Shown here piece by piece: positions 43,063-51,525 of a stretch of 64,000 nucleotides of DNA. Both the position numbers and the translations under genes were made by a program. The notes beneath the pieces were generated by a model. The model was not told the origin of the DNA and ran no database searches. It saw only the letters and a program-made list of their open reading frames with translations. This DNA is from Thiobacillus sp. 65-1059 (GTDB lineage Bacteria; Pseudomonadota; Gammaproteobacteria; Burkholderiales; Thiobacillaceae), in contig MKUE01000099.1 in assembly GCA_001897675.1 (NCBI GenBank), forward strand, positions 39,246 through 103,245, given 5' to 3'. Position 1 is the stretch's first letter; every line of letters starts with the position of its first letter.

Positions 43063-44424
43063 ATGAAAGCCATCCGTTTTCCGCATGCCCTGTTCCCGGC
43101 CGCGCTGCTGCTGGGCGCCGCGGCACAGGCGCAAACCCTTTCCGCCATCGTCACCCCGCCGCCCGAAGCGCCCGCGGTCACCCAGGCCGCGCAAGGCCTG
43201 CTCGATGCGGTGAATGCGCGGGTGCCGCAGCTCGATACCGCCGGCCTCATCGCGCAGCTGAAGGCGCAGCCGCAAACGGTGGTGATCGACGTCCGCACTC
43301 CGGCCGAACTGAACCTGTCGGGCTACGTCGATGCGCCGCGCTTCTTCAATCTCGCGCGCGGCCAGCTGGAATTCCAGATCGAAGCCGCGGTGCCGGACAA
43401 GGCTGCGCCCATCGTCGTCTATTGCGGCGTCAGCCAGAGGAGCCCGCTCGCCGCCGACACCCTGATCAAGCTCGGCTACACGAACGTCAAAAACTACCGC
43501 GACGGCTTCTTCAACTGGAAGCGTGCCGGCCTGCCGATCCAGCAATTCGACAAGGCGCCGGCGTCCTTCCTGTACGACCTGCCGCAGGAGGTCATCCCCG
43601 GCGTGTGGTCGGCGATCGGCGCCACCGCGCCGGGCAGCTATGACAATTCCGGCCACAACAACAACCTTTCCTTCGTCATCACCGACGACGGCGTGCTGGT
43701 GGTGAACGCCGGCGACAACTACCTGCTGGCGCAAAGCCTGCACGAGGAAATCAAGAAGCGCACCACGCAGCCGGTGAAATACGTGGTGCTGGAAAACAGC
43801 CAGGGCCACGCCATGCTCGGCTCGAAATACTGGAAGGAACAGGGCGCCACCATCATCGCGCAGCGCGATACCGCGGCCTACATGGAGAAGACCGGCTACG
43901 ATTCGCTGGAGGTGATGCGCGCGCGCGCCCGCGACAAGGCGTTCAAGACCGAGTTCGTGATGCCGGACACGCTCTACGATGACAGGCTCGACCTCAAAAT
44001 GGGCTCGTGGAACCTGCAGATCCTGCATCTCGGCTCCTCGCATAGCCACGGCGACACCATGGTGTGGCTGCCCGAGAAGAAGCTGGTGATCGCTGGCGAC
44101 ACCGCCTTCCACGTGCGCATGCTGCCGATCTTCGAGGACACCGACACCGCCAAGTGGATCGAGACCTGGGACAAGTTCGAGGCACTCGGCGCCGCGATCG
44201 TCATTCCCGGCCATGGCGGCCCGACCGATATGGCGACCGTGCGCAAGTGGACGCGCGACTACCTGGTGCACCTGCGGGCCAAGGTCGCCGAGGTCATCAA
44301 GAACGGTGGCTCGCTCGACGACGCCTACAAGGTTGACCAGTCGGCCTACCTGCACCTGCATACCGCCGACGAGCTGGCGCGCAGCAATGCCGGACGGGTG
44401 TACCGGGCGATGGAGTTCGAATAG
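43063..44424 (+). CDS. Periplasmic rhodanese / metallo-beta-lactamase-like fusion with altered metal motif
   Basis: A 453-residue exported protein (signal MKAIRFPHALFPAALLLGAAAQA). Residues about 55-160 form a rhodanese domain with active-site Cys121 (VVYCGVSQRS). Residues 175-450 form a metallo-beta-lactamase fold: GVWSAIGATAPGSYDN, LHLGSSHSHGDTMVWLPEKK, IAGDTAF and IPGHGGPTD. The first metal motif, normally HxHxDH, reads NSQGHAM at 245-251, so most ligands are replaced. It may bind one metal or none. A periplasmic sulfur-transfer role is inferred from the rhodanese part. Confidence 0.8.
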   Translation: MKAIRFPHALFPAALLLGAAAQAQTLSAIVTPPPEAPAVTQAAQGLLDAVNARVPQLDTAGLIAQLKAQPQTVVIDVRTPAELNLSGYVDAPRFFNLARGQLEFQIEAAVPDKAAPIVVYCGVSQRSPLAADTLIKLGYTNVKNYRDGFFNWKRAGLPIQQFDKAPASFLYDLPQEVIPGVWSAIGATAPGSYDNSGHNNNLSFVITDDGVLVVNAGDNYLLAQSLHEEIKKRTTQPVKYVVLENSQGHAMLGSKYWKEQGATIIAQRDTAAYMEKTGYDSLEVMRARARDKAFKTEFVMPDTLYDDRLDLKMGSWNLQILHLGSSHSHGDTMVWLPEKKLVIAGDTAFHVRMLPIFEDTDTAKWIETWDKFEALGAAIVIPGHGGPTDMATVRKWTRDYLVHLRAKVAEVIKNGGSLDDAYKVDQSAYLHLHTADELARSNAGRVYRAMEFE

Positions 44425-44427
44425 GCG

Positions 44428-45336
44428 CTAGCGCGCCGTCGGCTTGAGCGGCATGACGGCGTCGAGCAGCGCGCCGGCGGCGTCGGCGGTGGCACGCCCG
44501 CGGTCCCGCCGCGGGTTGTACTCGACGATTTCCATCGCCGCGAAAGCCGGGTCGCCGCGCAAGCGGGACAGCGCGGCGGCGAGCTCGGCGCGGCGCAGGC
44601 CGCCGGGCACCGGGCTGCCTACCCCCGGCTCTTCCTCGGGGTCGAGCGCATCCAGATCGACGCTCACGCCGAAACCGGCGGTGCCGTGCCGCACGATGGC
44701 CACGGCTTGGTCGAACACCTCGGCCAGGCCGCGCCGGCGGACTTCTTCCATGTCGAACACCCGTACCCCCAGCCGGTGCAGCAGCGCCGCCTCGCCCGCC
44801 TCGAAGCTGCGCACGCCGATCAGGCAGACGTGCTCCGGACGCAGCTTGGCTTCCGCGCCGTCGATGGCGGTGAGTTCCGCCTCGCCGTGGCCCAGCAGGG
44901 CGGCTAGCGGCATGCCGTGAATCTGCCCGCTCGGCGTGGTGGCAAAGGTGTGGCTGTCCATGTGGGCGTCGATCCAGATCAGGCCGATCGGGCCGCGCTC
45001 GGCCAAAGCGCGCCGCACGCCGCTCCAGGTGCCGATGGCGCAGGAGTGGTCGCCGCCCACCACCAGCGGGAAGTGGCCGGCTTGCAGCACCGCCGCCACC
45101 TCCCCGGCCAGCCGGGCGCCGAGCGCCGCGACCGCATGCAGCGGCGTGTCCCGTTGCGTGCGCGGCACCCGCAGGATCGCGTTCCATTCCACATGCTGTA
45201 GCGGCGAGCCGCGAAACACCCGCCAGCGGCGCAGCGCGTCCGGCCCCTCGTCGGTGGCCGGGTCGGGCGCGCCGGCGCCGCTGGCGGCGCCGATGACGAC
45301 GACGGAGCGCGCGGCTGCGCGGTGGGCCGGCTTCAC
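44428..45336 (-). CDS. rocF: Arginase
   Basis: A 302-residue ureohydrolase starting at GTG, overlapping the aldehyde dehydrogenase stop (GTGA). The binuclear manganese site is intact: VGGDHSCAIGTW, WIDAHMDSH and SVDLDALDP. The segment TTPSGQIHGMPLAALLGHG, after DAHMDSH, is characteristic of arginases rather than agmatinases. It would convert arginine to ornithine and urea. Its partner gene, a semialdehyde dehydrogenase, would fit downstream amine catabolism if active. Confidence 0.88.
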   Translation of the reverse strand: MKPAHRAAARSVVVIGAASGAGAPDPATDEGPDALRRWRVFRGSPLQHVEWNAILRVPRTQRDTPLHAVAALGARLAGEVAAVLQAGHFPLVVGGDHSCAIGTWSGVRRALAERGPIGLIWIDAHMDSHTFATTPSGQIHGMPLAALLGHGEAELTAIDGAEAKLRPEHVCLIGVRSFEAGEAALLHRLGVRVFDMEEVRRRGLAEVFDQAVAIVRHGTAGFGVSVDLDALDPEEEPGVGSPVPGGLRRAELAAALSRLRGDPAFAAMEIVEYNPRRDRGRATADAAGALLDAVMPLKPTAR

Positions 45337-46676
45337 CCCAGCCCGCCCAGGTTGACGTATTTGCTTTCCAGATATTCGCCGATGCCGCTGCGGCCGCCTT
45401 CGCGGCCCAGCCCCGACTGCTTGACGCCGCCGAACGCCGCCTCGGCGGTGGAGATGAGGCCGGCGTTGATGCCGACCATGCCGTAGTCGAGCGCCTCCGC
45501 CAGCCGCCAGGCGCGGCCGAGGTCGCGGGTATAGGCGTAGGCGGCAAGCCCGAACTCGGTGTCGTTGGCCATGCGGATCGCTTCCGCCTCGCCGGCAAAG
45601 CGGATCAGCGGCGCCACCGGGCCGAAGGTCTCGTCGCGGCACACCTGCATGCCGGGCGTGCAGTCGCGCAAGACAGTGGGCTGGAAGAACTGCCCGCCGA
45701 GCGCGTGGCGGCTGCCGCCGGCGAGCAGTGTCGCGCCCTGCGCCAGCGCATCGGCGATGTGCGCCTCGACTTTCCGCAATGCGGCGGCGCTGATCAGCGG
45801 GCCGATTTCCACCCCGGCTTCGAAGCCGTTGCCCACCTTCAGCCGGGCGGCGGCGGCGGCGAATTTTTCGGCGAAGGCGTCGAACACGATGAAAGGCGCG
45901 TTGCCGCCGAGTTCGAGCGACACATGCTTGAGCGTGGCGGCGCTCTGCGCGAGCAGCTGCTTGCCTACCGCTGTCGAGCCGGTGAACGACAGCTTGCGCA
46001 CCAGCGGGTGCGACGTCAGCACGCCGCCGATCGTCGCCGCGTCGCCGGTGACGATGTTTAGCACCCCCGGTGGAAACCCCGCGCGCTGCGTCAGCTCGGC
46101 CAGCGCCAGCGCGGTGAACGGCGTCTGCGAAGCCGGTTTCGCCACCACCGTGCAGCCGGCGGTGAGCGCCGCGCCGGCCTTGCGGGTCAGCATCGCGGCG
46201 GGGAAATTCCACGGCGTGATCAATGCCGCCACGCCGACCGGCTGCTGCAGCGTGAGCATGCGCCGCTCCGCCCACGGCGACGCCACCACGTCGCCGTAGA
46301 CGCGTCGCGCCTCCTCGGCGAACCATTCGATGAAGCTCGCCGCGTAGTCGATCTCGCCGCGCGCCTCGGCGAGCGGCTTGCCCTGCTCGCGCACCATGAT
46401 CGCGGCGAGATCGTCGCGGTTGGCAAGCATCAGGTCGAACCAGCGGCGCAGCAACTGTGCCCGGGTTTTGGCGGGCGTCGCGCGCCAGCCGGCAAACGCC
46501 GCGTGCGCCGCTGCGACCGCGCGCTCGACATCGGCGGCGCTGCAGCATGGCGCGTGGCCGACGGTTTCCGCAGTGGCTGGATTGTGGATGGCGAAGCGCG
46601 CGCCGTCGGCGGCGTCGCGCCATTCGCCGTCGATCAGCGCCTGCTGCCGGAATAGCAAGGGGTCGGATTGCTTCAC
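45333..46676 (-). CDS. Succinate-semialdehyde dehydrogenase-like protein lacking the catalytic-Cys segment
   Basis: A 447-residue GabD-like aldehyde dehydrogenase starting at GTG (VKQSDPLLFRQQALIDGEW). The NAD site (ITPWNFPAAMLTRK, FTGSTAVGK) and the catalytic Glu in LELGGNAPF are present. In GabD, APFIVFDDADLD continues through a NGQTCVCANR segment to VYDAFAEK; here APFIVFD joins AFAEKF directly at residues 266/267, removing about 35 residues with the nucleophilic cysteine. The frame is kept and the rest is normal, so it is either an inactive protein or a deletion pseudogene. A TTG 36 bases upstream is another possible start. Confidence 0.8.
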   Translation of the reverse strand: MKQSDPLLFRQQALIDGEWRDAADGARFAIHNPATAETVGHAPCCSAADVERAVAAAHAAFAGWRATPAKTRAQLLRRWFDLMLANRDDLAAIMVREQGKPLAEARGEIDYAASFIEWFAEEARRVYGDVVASPWAERRMLTLQQPVGVAALITPWNFPAAMLTRKAGAALTAGCTVVAKPASQTPFTALALAELTQRAGFPPGVLNIVTGDAATIGGVLTSHPLVRKLSFTGSTAVGKQLLAQSAATLKHVSLELGGNAPFIVFDAFAEKFAAAAARLKVGNGFEAGVEIGPLISAAALRKVEAHIADALAQGATLLAGGSRHALGGQFFQPTVLRDCTPGMQVCRDETFGPVAPLIRFAGEAEAIRMANDTEFGLAAYAYTRDLGRAWRLAEALDYGMVGINAGLISTAEAAFGGVKQSGLGREGGRSGIGEYLESKYVNLGGLG

Positions 46677-46704
46677 GCCAGAAAGCCCTGTTTTGCAGGG
46701 CGAC

Positions 46705-46721
46705 GCTGTCAAAAAGACAGC
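46705..46721. repeat. Small palindrome upstream of the aldehyde dehydrogenase gene
   Basis: GCTGTC-AAAAA-GACAGC forms a 6-5-6 hairpin 29 bases ahead of the GTG start and 97 bases downstream of the nirN stop. On the minus strand it could act as an operator or a weak terminator-like hairpin. Confidence 0.35.
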
Positions 46722-46817
46722 TTACCCAGTCAACCCGCCCTAAGGCAACGGCCCCTGCTTCGAGGCTGCCGCTGGCTCGCGCACGGGACGGCGGACGCCC
46801 GCCGCCGCGGCGCAAGC

Positions 46818-48371
46818 TCAGTGGCTGGTGCCGGCCGAGCGCGTGGTCTTGTTGTAGACGTTGTACTTGCCCGAAGGCTTGCTCATGGGCAGGCGCTTGA
46901 CCTCCGCGAACGTCGCCGCGTCGTAAATGACCAGGGCACCGTCCATTTCCCAGATGCTGACCAGGGCGTAGCGGCCGTCACGGGTGAATTCGACGTGCGC
47001 CGCGGTCTTGCCGGGCGCAGGCGTGAGCGTGCGCACGATCTCCAGCGTGCGCTTGTCGATGATGCTGAGCGTGTCCTTGGCCGGGCTCATGAAATTGTCG
47101 GTCCAGGCGTAGGGGGTGTTCTCGTGGCTGCGCATGAAAAAACCGGGGCCCAGGGTGTCGATGCGCTTGAGCACCTGCCAGTTCTTCATGTCGATGATGC
47201 TGACCACGCCGGACTTGAGGTTGGGCGTGGCCATCACCGGCCGGCCCTGATAGTCCCAGGTGATGCCGGAGCCGAGGTGGGGCATGCCGGGCAGATCGAG
47301 GTCGGCGACTTTCATGCGCGCGTCGAGATTGATCACCTGGCCCTTGCCGGCGTCGCGCGAGGCGCCCATCAGGTGGGTGTAGGACTGGTCGAAATAGAAA
47401 TCGTCGAGATAGTCCGCGAGCGGGATGCGCCGCACCGGGAACGGCCCCTTGTCGGCGAGCGCCTCGGCCATGCGGAAGTCGTGTACCAGCCCCGGATAGA
47501 TCGGCTCGTGGTCGTCGCTGTAGGGGATTTCCCACACCTCCTTGACGTCTTTCAGCGCGGCGATGAAGCTCTTGCGCGGCGCCGCGTCGTAGACGGCGGA
47601 GACGCGCGAGCGCTTGCCGTTCGCGTCGCCCGCCTCGATCAGCTTGAGCGGCGTGAGATCGGCGGCGTCGAGCACGACCAGGGTCTGCGGCAGGTAGTTG
47701 CCGACGATCACGTAGCGCCCGTCGCCCGACACGGCGAGGTTGCGGGTGTTGATGCCGGCGCGGATCTCGTGGGTGGTCTTCAGGTTCCAGATGTCGAACT
47801 TGGCAATCCAGCCGTCGCGCGAGGCGAAATAGACGTAGCGCCCGTCGGGCGTGAACTTCGGCCCGCCGTGCAGGGCGAAGCGGGTCTGGAAGCGGTGGAT
47901 GGGTGTGAAGCTGTCGCCGTCGAGGAGGGTGGCGTGGTGATCGCCGGTTTCCACCACCACGAAGAGGTTGAGCAGGTCGGCCTTGAATGCGGGCGTGTCC
48001 GGCAGGCTGCCGGCCTTGAAGTGCTCGATGCGCGAGGCCTGGATCTCGGCGAGTCCCCACGCGGGCACGCTCGCCGGCGGCGTGTAGACGAAATCGGCCA
48101 GCGCCTGGATCTCGGCGGCGCTGAGCTTGTCGCCGAAGCCCGGCATCTGCGAGGCGGCGCGGCCGTTGGCGATGACCTTCAGCGCCTCGGGCTTGCGCAG
48201 CCGCTCCAGGTTCTCCGGCAAGAGCGCGGGACCGCTGCCGCCGAGGCGCGCGGCGCCGTGGCAGCTGGCGCAGTGCTGCGCGTACACGGCGGGCGCCGGC
48301 TCGGCGGCGGGCGCGGGCGAGCTTGCCAGCAGGGCGGCGGCAAGCAGGCAGAGGCGGGAAAAGTGCTGCAT
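46818..48371 (-). CDS. nirN: NirN, dihydro-heme d1 dehydrogenase
   Basis: A 517-residue periplasmic protein with signal peptide (MQHFSRLCLLAAALLASSPA) and an N-terminal c-heme domain (C34-A-S-C37-H38), followed by an eight-bladed propeller like that of NirS (RYVYFASRDGWIAKFDIWNL; PYAWTDNFMSPAKDTLSIID). NirN binds heme d1 and performs its final oxidation, then hands it to NirS. The start overlaps the nirJ stop (ATGA). The alternative of a second nitrite reductase is unlikely because it is shorter and sits at the end of the d1 genes. Confidence 0.93.
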   Translation of the reverse strand: MQHFSRLCLLAAALLASSPAPAAEPAPAVYAQHCASCHGAARLGGSGPALLPENLERLRKPEALKVIANGRAASQMPGFGDKLSAAEIQALADFVYTPPASVPAWGLAEIQASRIEHFKAGSLPDTPAFKADLLNLFVVVETGDHHATLLDGDSFTPIHRFQTRFALHGGPKFTPDGRYVYFASRDGWIAKFDIWNLKTTHEIRAGINTRNLAVSGDGRYVIVGNYLPQTLVVLDAADLTPLKLIEAGDANGKRSRVSAVYDAAPRKSFIAALKDVKEVWEIPYSDDHEPIYPGLVHDFRMAEALADKGPFPVRRIPLADYLDDFYFDQSYTHLMGASRDAGKGQVINLDARMKVADLDLPGMPHLGSGITWDYQGRPVMATPNLKSGVVSIIDMKNWQVLKRIDTLGPGFFMRSHENTPYAWTDNFMSPAKDTLSIIDKRTLEIVRTLTPAPGKTAAHVEFTRDGRYALVSIWEMDGALVIYDAATFAEVKRLPMSKPSGKYNVYNKTTRSAGTSH

Positions 48372-49570
48372 CAGCGCGCCACCCGTCGCAGCGGCACGTA
48401 GGGCGTCACGGTGAGCCGCTCGTGCGGCGTGGTGACGCCGATCTCCTCGTCGTCGAGGTAGCACGCCGGGTCCTCCTGCCAGGGGTCGCCGGTGAGCTGG
48501 TAGGCGCGCACCCGGGTGTTGCCGCCGCAGATGTCGAAGTAGGCGCATTCGCCGCAGCGCCCCTTGACCGTGCGCGGGCTGGCCTTGAGCCCGGCCATCA
48601 GCGGATCGGTCGTGTCGGGCCAGATTTCCGAGAACGGCCGCTCCTTGACGTTGCCGAGGCTGTAGTTCCACCAGAAGGTGTCCGGGTGCACGTTGCCGAG
48701 GTTGTCGATGTTGGCGATGTTGACCCCGCTGGAATTGCCGCCCCACTGCGCGAGCTTGGCGCGCATGTGGCCTTCCATCGCGGGGAAGTGCCGGCGTATC
48801 CACATCAGCAGGTAGACGCCGTCGGCGTCGTTGTTGCCGGTGACGAACTCCTTGTGCAGCCCGGCCTGCTGGTGGCGCCAGCAGGTGTCGAACAAGAGGT
48901 CCATGGCCTGGCGCGTGGCCTGGTGCACCACGTCGTGCTTGCGGTTGGTGTTGCCGCGACCGGCGTAGTTGAGGTGCGACAGGTAGAACTTGTCGAGCCG
49001 CTCGTCCTCCATCAGCTGCAGCAGCGCGGGCAGGTCCTGGGCATTGTCCTGGGTCAGGGTGAAGCGGATGCCGACCTTGATGCCGCGGTCGCGGCACAGG
49101 CGGATGCCGCGCAGAGAGGCCTCGAAGGCGCCGTCCATGCGGCGGAAGCGGTCGTGGGTCGCGGCGATGCCGTCGAGCGAAACGCCGACGTAGTCGAAGC
49201 CGATCGCGGCGATGCGCTCGATGTTGTGCTCGTCGATGAGCGTGCCGTTGGAGGACAGCCCGACGTAGAAGCCCATGTCCTTGGCGCGCTGCGCGATGGC
49301 GTAGATGTCGGGGCGCAAGAGCGGCTCGCCGCCGGAGAGGATGAGCACCGGCACGCGGAAGCGCTTGAGGTCGTCCATCACCGCGAACACCTCGTCGGTG
49401 CCGAGCTCGCCCGGGAAGTCCTTGTCGGCGGAAATCGAATAGCAGTGCTTGCAGGTGAGGTTGCAGCGCCGCACCAGGTTCCAGATCACCACCGGGCCGG
49501 GCGGCTTGCGCTCGGGGCCGAGCGGGGTCGGCTGGGCGAGTTCCTGCATGTATCGAGAGATGCGGAACAT
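48371..49570 (-). CDS. nirJ: NirJ, radical SAM heme d1 biosynthesis protein
   Basis: A 399-residue radical SAM enzyme. The SAM cluster motif is C36-NLT-C40-KH-C43, with GGEPLL downstream. A C-terminal cysteine set (GRCGECAYFDICGG, PACYLDD) indicates the auxiliary SPASM-like cluster. NirJ replaces propionate side chains of didecarboxysiroheme by oxo groups in heme d1 synthesis. It begins ten bases after nirH. The closing region WQEDPACYLDDEEIGVTTPH is typical. Confidence 0.96.
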   Translation of the reverse strand: MFRISRYMQELAQPTPLGPERKPPGPVVIWNLVRRCNLTCKHCYSISADKDFPGELGTDEVFAVMDDLKRFRVPVLILSGGEPLLRPDIYAIAQRAKDMGFYVGLSSNGTLIDEHNIERIAAIGFDYVGVSLDGIAATHDRFRRMDGAFEASLRGIRLCRDRGIKVGIRFTLTQDNAQDLPALLQLMEDERLDKFYLSHLNYAGRGNTNRKHDVVHQATRQAMDLLFDTCWRHQQAGLHKEFVTGNNDADGVYLLMWIRRHFPAMEGHMRAKLAQWGGNSSGVNIANIDNLGNVHPDTFWWNYSLGNVKERPFSEIWPDTTDPLMAGLKASPRTVKGRCGECAYFDICGGNTRVRAYQLTGDPWQEDPACYLDDEEIGVTTPHERLTVTPYVPLRRVAR

Positions 49571-49580
49571 GGCTGGTCTC

Positions 49581-50081
49581 CTAGGCGCCGATGCGCAGTC
49601 CGGTTTTCTTGAGGATGCGCGTACTGTACAGGATGTCGCGCGCGCGGCTCGCCGTGCCCAGCGCGTCGGCGATGAGTGCGGCCTTCGCTTCCACTTCCTC
49701 GCGCGTCCTGCCGTGCACCATGGCGAACAGGTTGTATGGCCAGTCGGGCAGGTGGCGCGGGCGCTGGTAGCAGTGGGTGACGAAGTCGAGCTGGCCGATG
49801 CGCTCGCCGAGTTCGTCGATGCGCGCGTCGGCGACGTCCCACACCGTCATGCCGTTGGCGCGGTAGCCCAGCGCATAGTGGTTGGGCACGGCGCCGATGC
49901 GGCGGATGATGCCGAGGTCGAGCATGCGTTGCATGCGCCGCATCACCTCGTCCGCCGCCACGCCGAGCTGTTCGGCGACGGCGTGGTAGGGGCGCGGCGC
50001 CAGCGGCAGCCCGGCCTGCGTCGCCTGGATGATGCGGCGGTCGGTGTCGTCGAGCGGGCGGAAGTCGTCGCGGGCGTTCAT
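49581..50081 (-). CDS. nirH: NirH, siroheme decarboxylase subunit
   Basis: A 166-residue AsnC/Lrp-like protein, MNARDDFRPLDDTDRRIIQA, with an HTH-like N-terminal part and a RAM-like domain (MTVWDVADARIDELG; CYQRPRHLPDWPYNLFAMVHG). Together with NirD, NirL and NirG it removes two acetate carboxyls from siroheme. The invariant HCYQRPRHLPDWPYN motif, shared with NirL, is present. The start overlaps nirG by four bases, supporting stoichiometric translation. Confidence 0.94.
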   Translation of the reverse strand: MNARDDFRPLDDTDRRIIQATQAGLPLAPRPYHAVAEQLGVAADEVMRRMQRMLDLGIIRRIGAVPNHYALGYRANGMTVWDVADARIDELGERIGQLDFVTHCYQRPRHLPDWPYNLFAMVHGRTREEVEAKAALIADALGTASRARDILYSTRILKKTGLRIGA

Positions 50082-50521
50082 ACGTGCAGTTTCAGTTCCA
50101 CGAAATATTCGCGGATCTTCGGCATGTTGTAGACCGGATAGCCGCTCTCGCGCTCGATGCGCGCGATCGCGTCCTGCTGTGCGGCGGCGGTTTCGGTGGC
50201 CAGCACGAACCACATGCTGAGGCGGTGGTCGCGCGCGTAGTTGTGCGCCACCTCGGGCTGGCGGTTGACGATCTCGGTCACGCGCTCGAAGTCCGCGGGC
50301 GGAATCTCCATCGCCGCCAGGCTCAGCGCGCCGCCCATCTGCGCGGCGTGGTACATGGGGCCGAAGCGCGACAGCAGGCCGCGCGCGAGCAGGCTGTCGA
50401 CGTGGGCGATGACCGTCGCCTCGTCGCTGCCGACGCGCGCCGCCACCTCGGCATAGGGCCGTTCGCAGATCGGGAAGCCACCTTGCAGGGTATTGATCAG
50501 GGCGCGGTCGAGGTCGTCCAT
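50078..50521 (-). CDS. nirG: NirG, siroheme decarboxylase subunit
   Basis: A 147-residue AsnC-like subunit beginning MDDLDRALINTLQGGFPICERPYAEVAARVG, with the family segments LLSRFGPMYHAAQMGGALSLAAM and VAHNYARDHRLSMWFVLATE. The HNYxRxHxxxxWFV motif groups it with NirD. It is part of the siroheme decarboxylase complex for heme d1. The ATG overlaps the nirDL stop (ATGA). Confidence 0.94.
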   Translation of the reverse strand: MDDLDRALINTLQGGFPICERPYAEVAARVGSDEATVIAHVDSLLARGLLSRFGPMYHAAQMGGALSLAAMEIPPADFERVTEIVNRQPEVAHNYARDHRLSMWFVLATETAAAQQDAIARIERESGYPVYNMPKIREYFVELKLHV

Positions 50522-51525
50522 CAAGTCGCCTCCGCTGCCGCCTTCGGCTGCGCCGCGAGGTAGCGCGCGCCGGTCTGCTTGAAGCGCCGCTTGCTGAACA
50601 GCACCTCGCAGGGAAATTCCGTCAGTCCGCACTGGTCGCGCAGATGGTCGAGGTGTTCCAGCACCGCATCCCGATCCTTGCCGTGAATCATGCAGAACAG
50701 GTTGTAGGGCCACTCGGGCAGGCGGCGCGGGCGCTGGTAGCAGAGATTCACCAGGCCCGAGGCGCCGACGCAGCGGCCGAATTCGTCGACCAGCCGGTCC
50801 GGGATATTCCATACCGCCATGGCATTGGCGCGGAAGCCGAGTTCGTGGTGGCGAACGACGATGCCCAGGCGCTTGATGACGCCGTGATCGAGCAGCCGCC
50901 TCAGCCGGATCAGCACGTCGGCTTCCGACGTCCCGATGAATGCCGCGACTTCGGCATAGGGACACGCCACCAGGGGCAGGCCTTCCTGGATCGCCTCGAC
51001 CAGGGCGTAGTCGAGGGCGTCGAGTTCGAGCGCGCGCGAAGGGGCGGCTTTCTGCTGGTGCCGGTCGGTCAGGCCGACACTGCGGCGCAGGTCGAAGCCG
51101 AGGTCGATGTGGTAGTCCTGCACCATGGGCAGGCGCATGGCCGCAAGGCCGGTCTGCTGCTCGATGTCGTACAGCGCCTGCTCCAGCTGCGCCGGGTTTG
51201 CGGCCGTGGCGACGAACCAGAGGTTGAAGCGGTGTTCGCGTTCGTAGTTGTGGTTGACCTCGGGGCGCGCGCTGACGAGCCGGGCCACCTCGTCAAGCCG
51301 CCCTGCCGGCACGGCCATGGCGGCGAGCGTGCTGACGCCGACGCGGTTGGGGCGGAACACCGCGCCGACGCGGCTGATGACGCCTTCCCGCGTCAGCCGG
51401 CGCAGGGTGTCGAGCAGCGCCTCGAGGTCCAGCCCCAGGCGCTGCGCGATGTCGTCGAAGGGCCGTGGGGTCAGCGGAAAGCCGCGCTGGAAATCGTTGA
51501 GCAGGCTGAGTTGGAGGTCGCTCAT
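50521..51525 (-). CDS. nirDL: NirDL fusion, siroheme decarboxylase
   Basis: A 334-residue protein made of a NirD-like half (residues 1-155: MSDLQLSLLNDFQRGFPLTPR, NHNYEREHRFNLWFVATA) and a NirL-like half (170-334: DALDYALVEAIQEGLPLVACPY, CYQRPRRLPEWPYNLFCMIHG). In many denitrifiers nirD and nirL are separate; fused nirDL is known from some Pseudomonas and betaproteobacteria. The short linker SVGLTDRHQQKAAPSRALEL joins the halves. The true start (ATG at 51525) overlaps the nirF stop. Confidence 0.94.
   Translation of the reverse strand: MSDLQLSLLNDFQRGFPLTPRPFDDIAQRLGLDLEALLDTLRRLTREGVISRVGAVFRPNRVGVSTLAAMAVPAGRLDEVARLVSARPEVNHNYEREHRFNLWFVATAANPAQLEQALYDIEQQTGLAAMRLPMVQDYHIDLGFDLRRSVGLTDRHQQKAAPSRALELDALDYALVEAIQEGLPLVACPYAEVAAFIGTSEADVLIRLRRLLDHGVIKRLGIVVRHHELGFRANAMAVWNIPDRLVDEFGRCVGASGLVNLCYQRPRRLPEWPYNLFCMIHGKDRDAVLEHLDHLRDQCGLTEFPCEVLFSKRRFKQTGARYLAAQPKAAAEAT

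Noticed and set aside
46818..49097. Extended start for nirN within nirJ
   Set aside because: The extra N-terminal sequence is the out-of-frame translation of nirJ. The signal peptide and ATGA overlap set the start at 48371.
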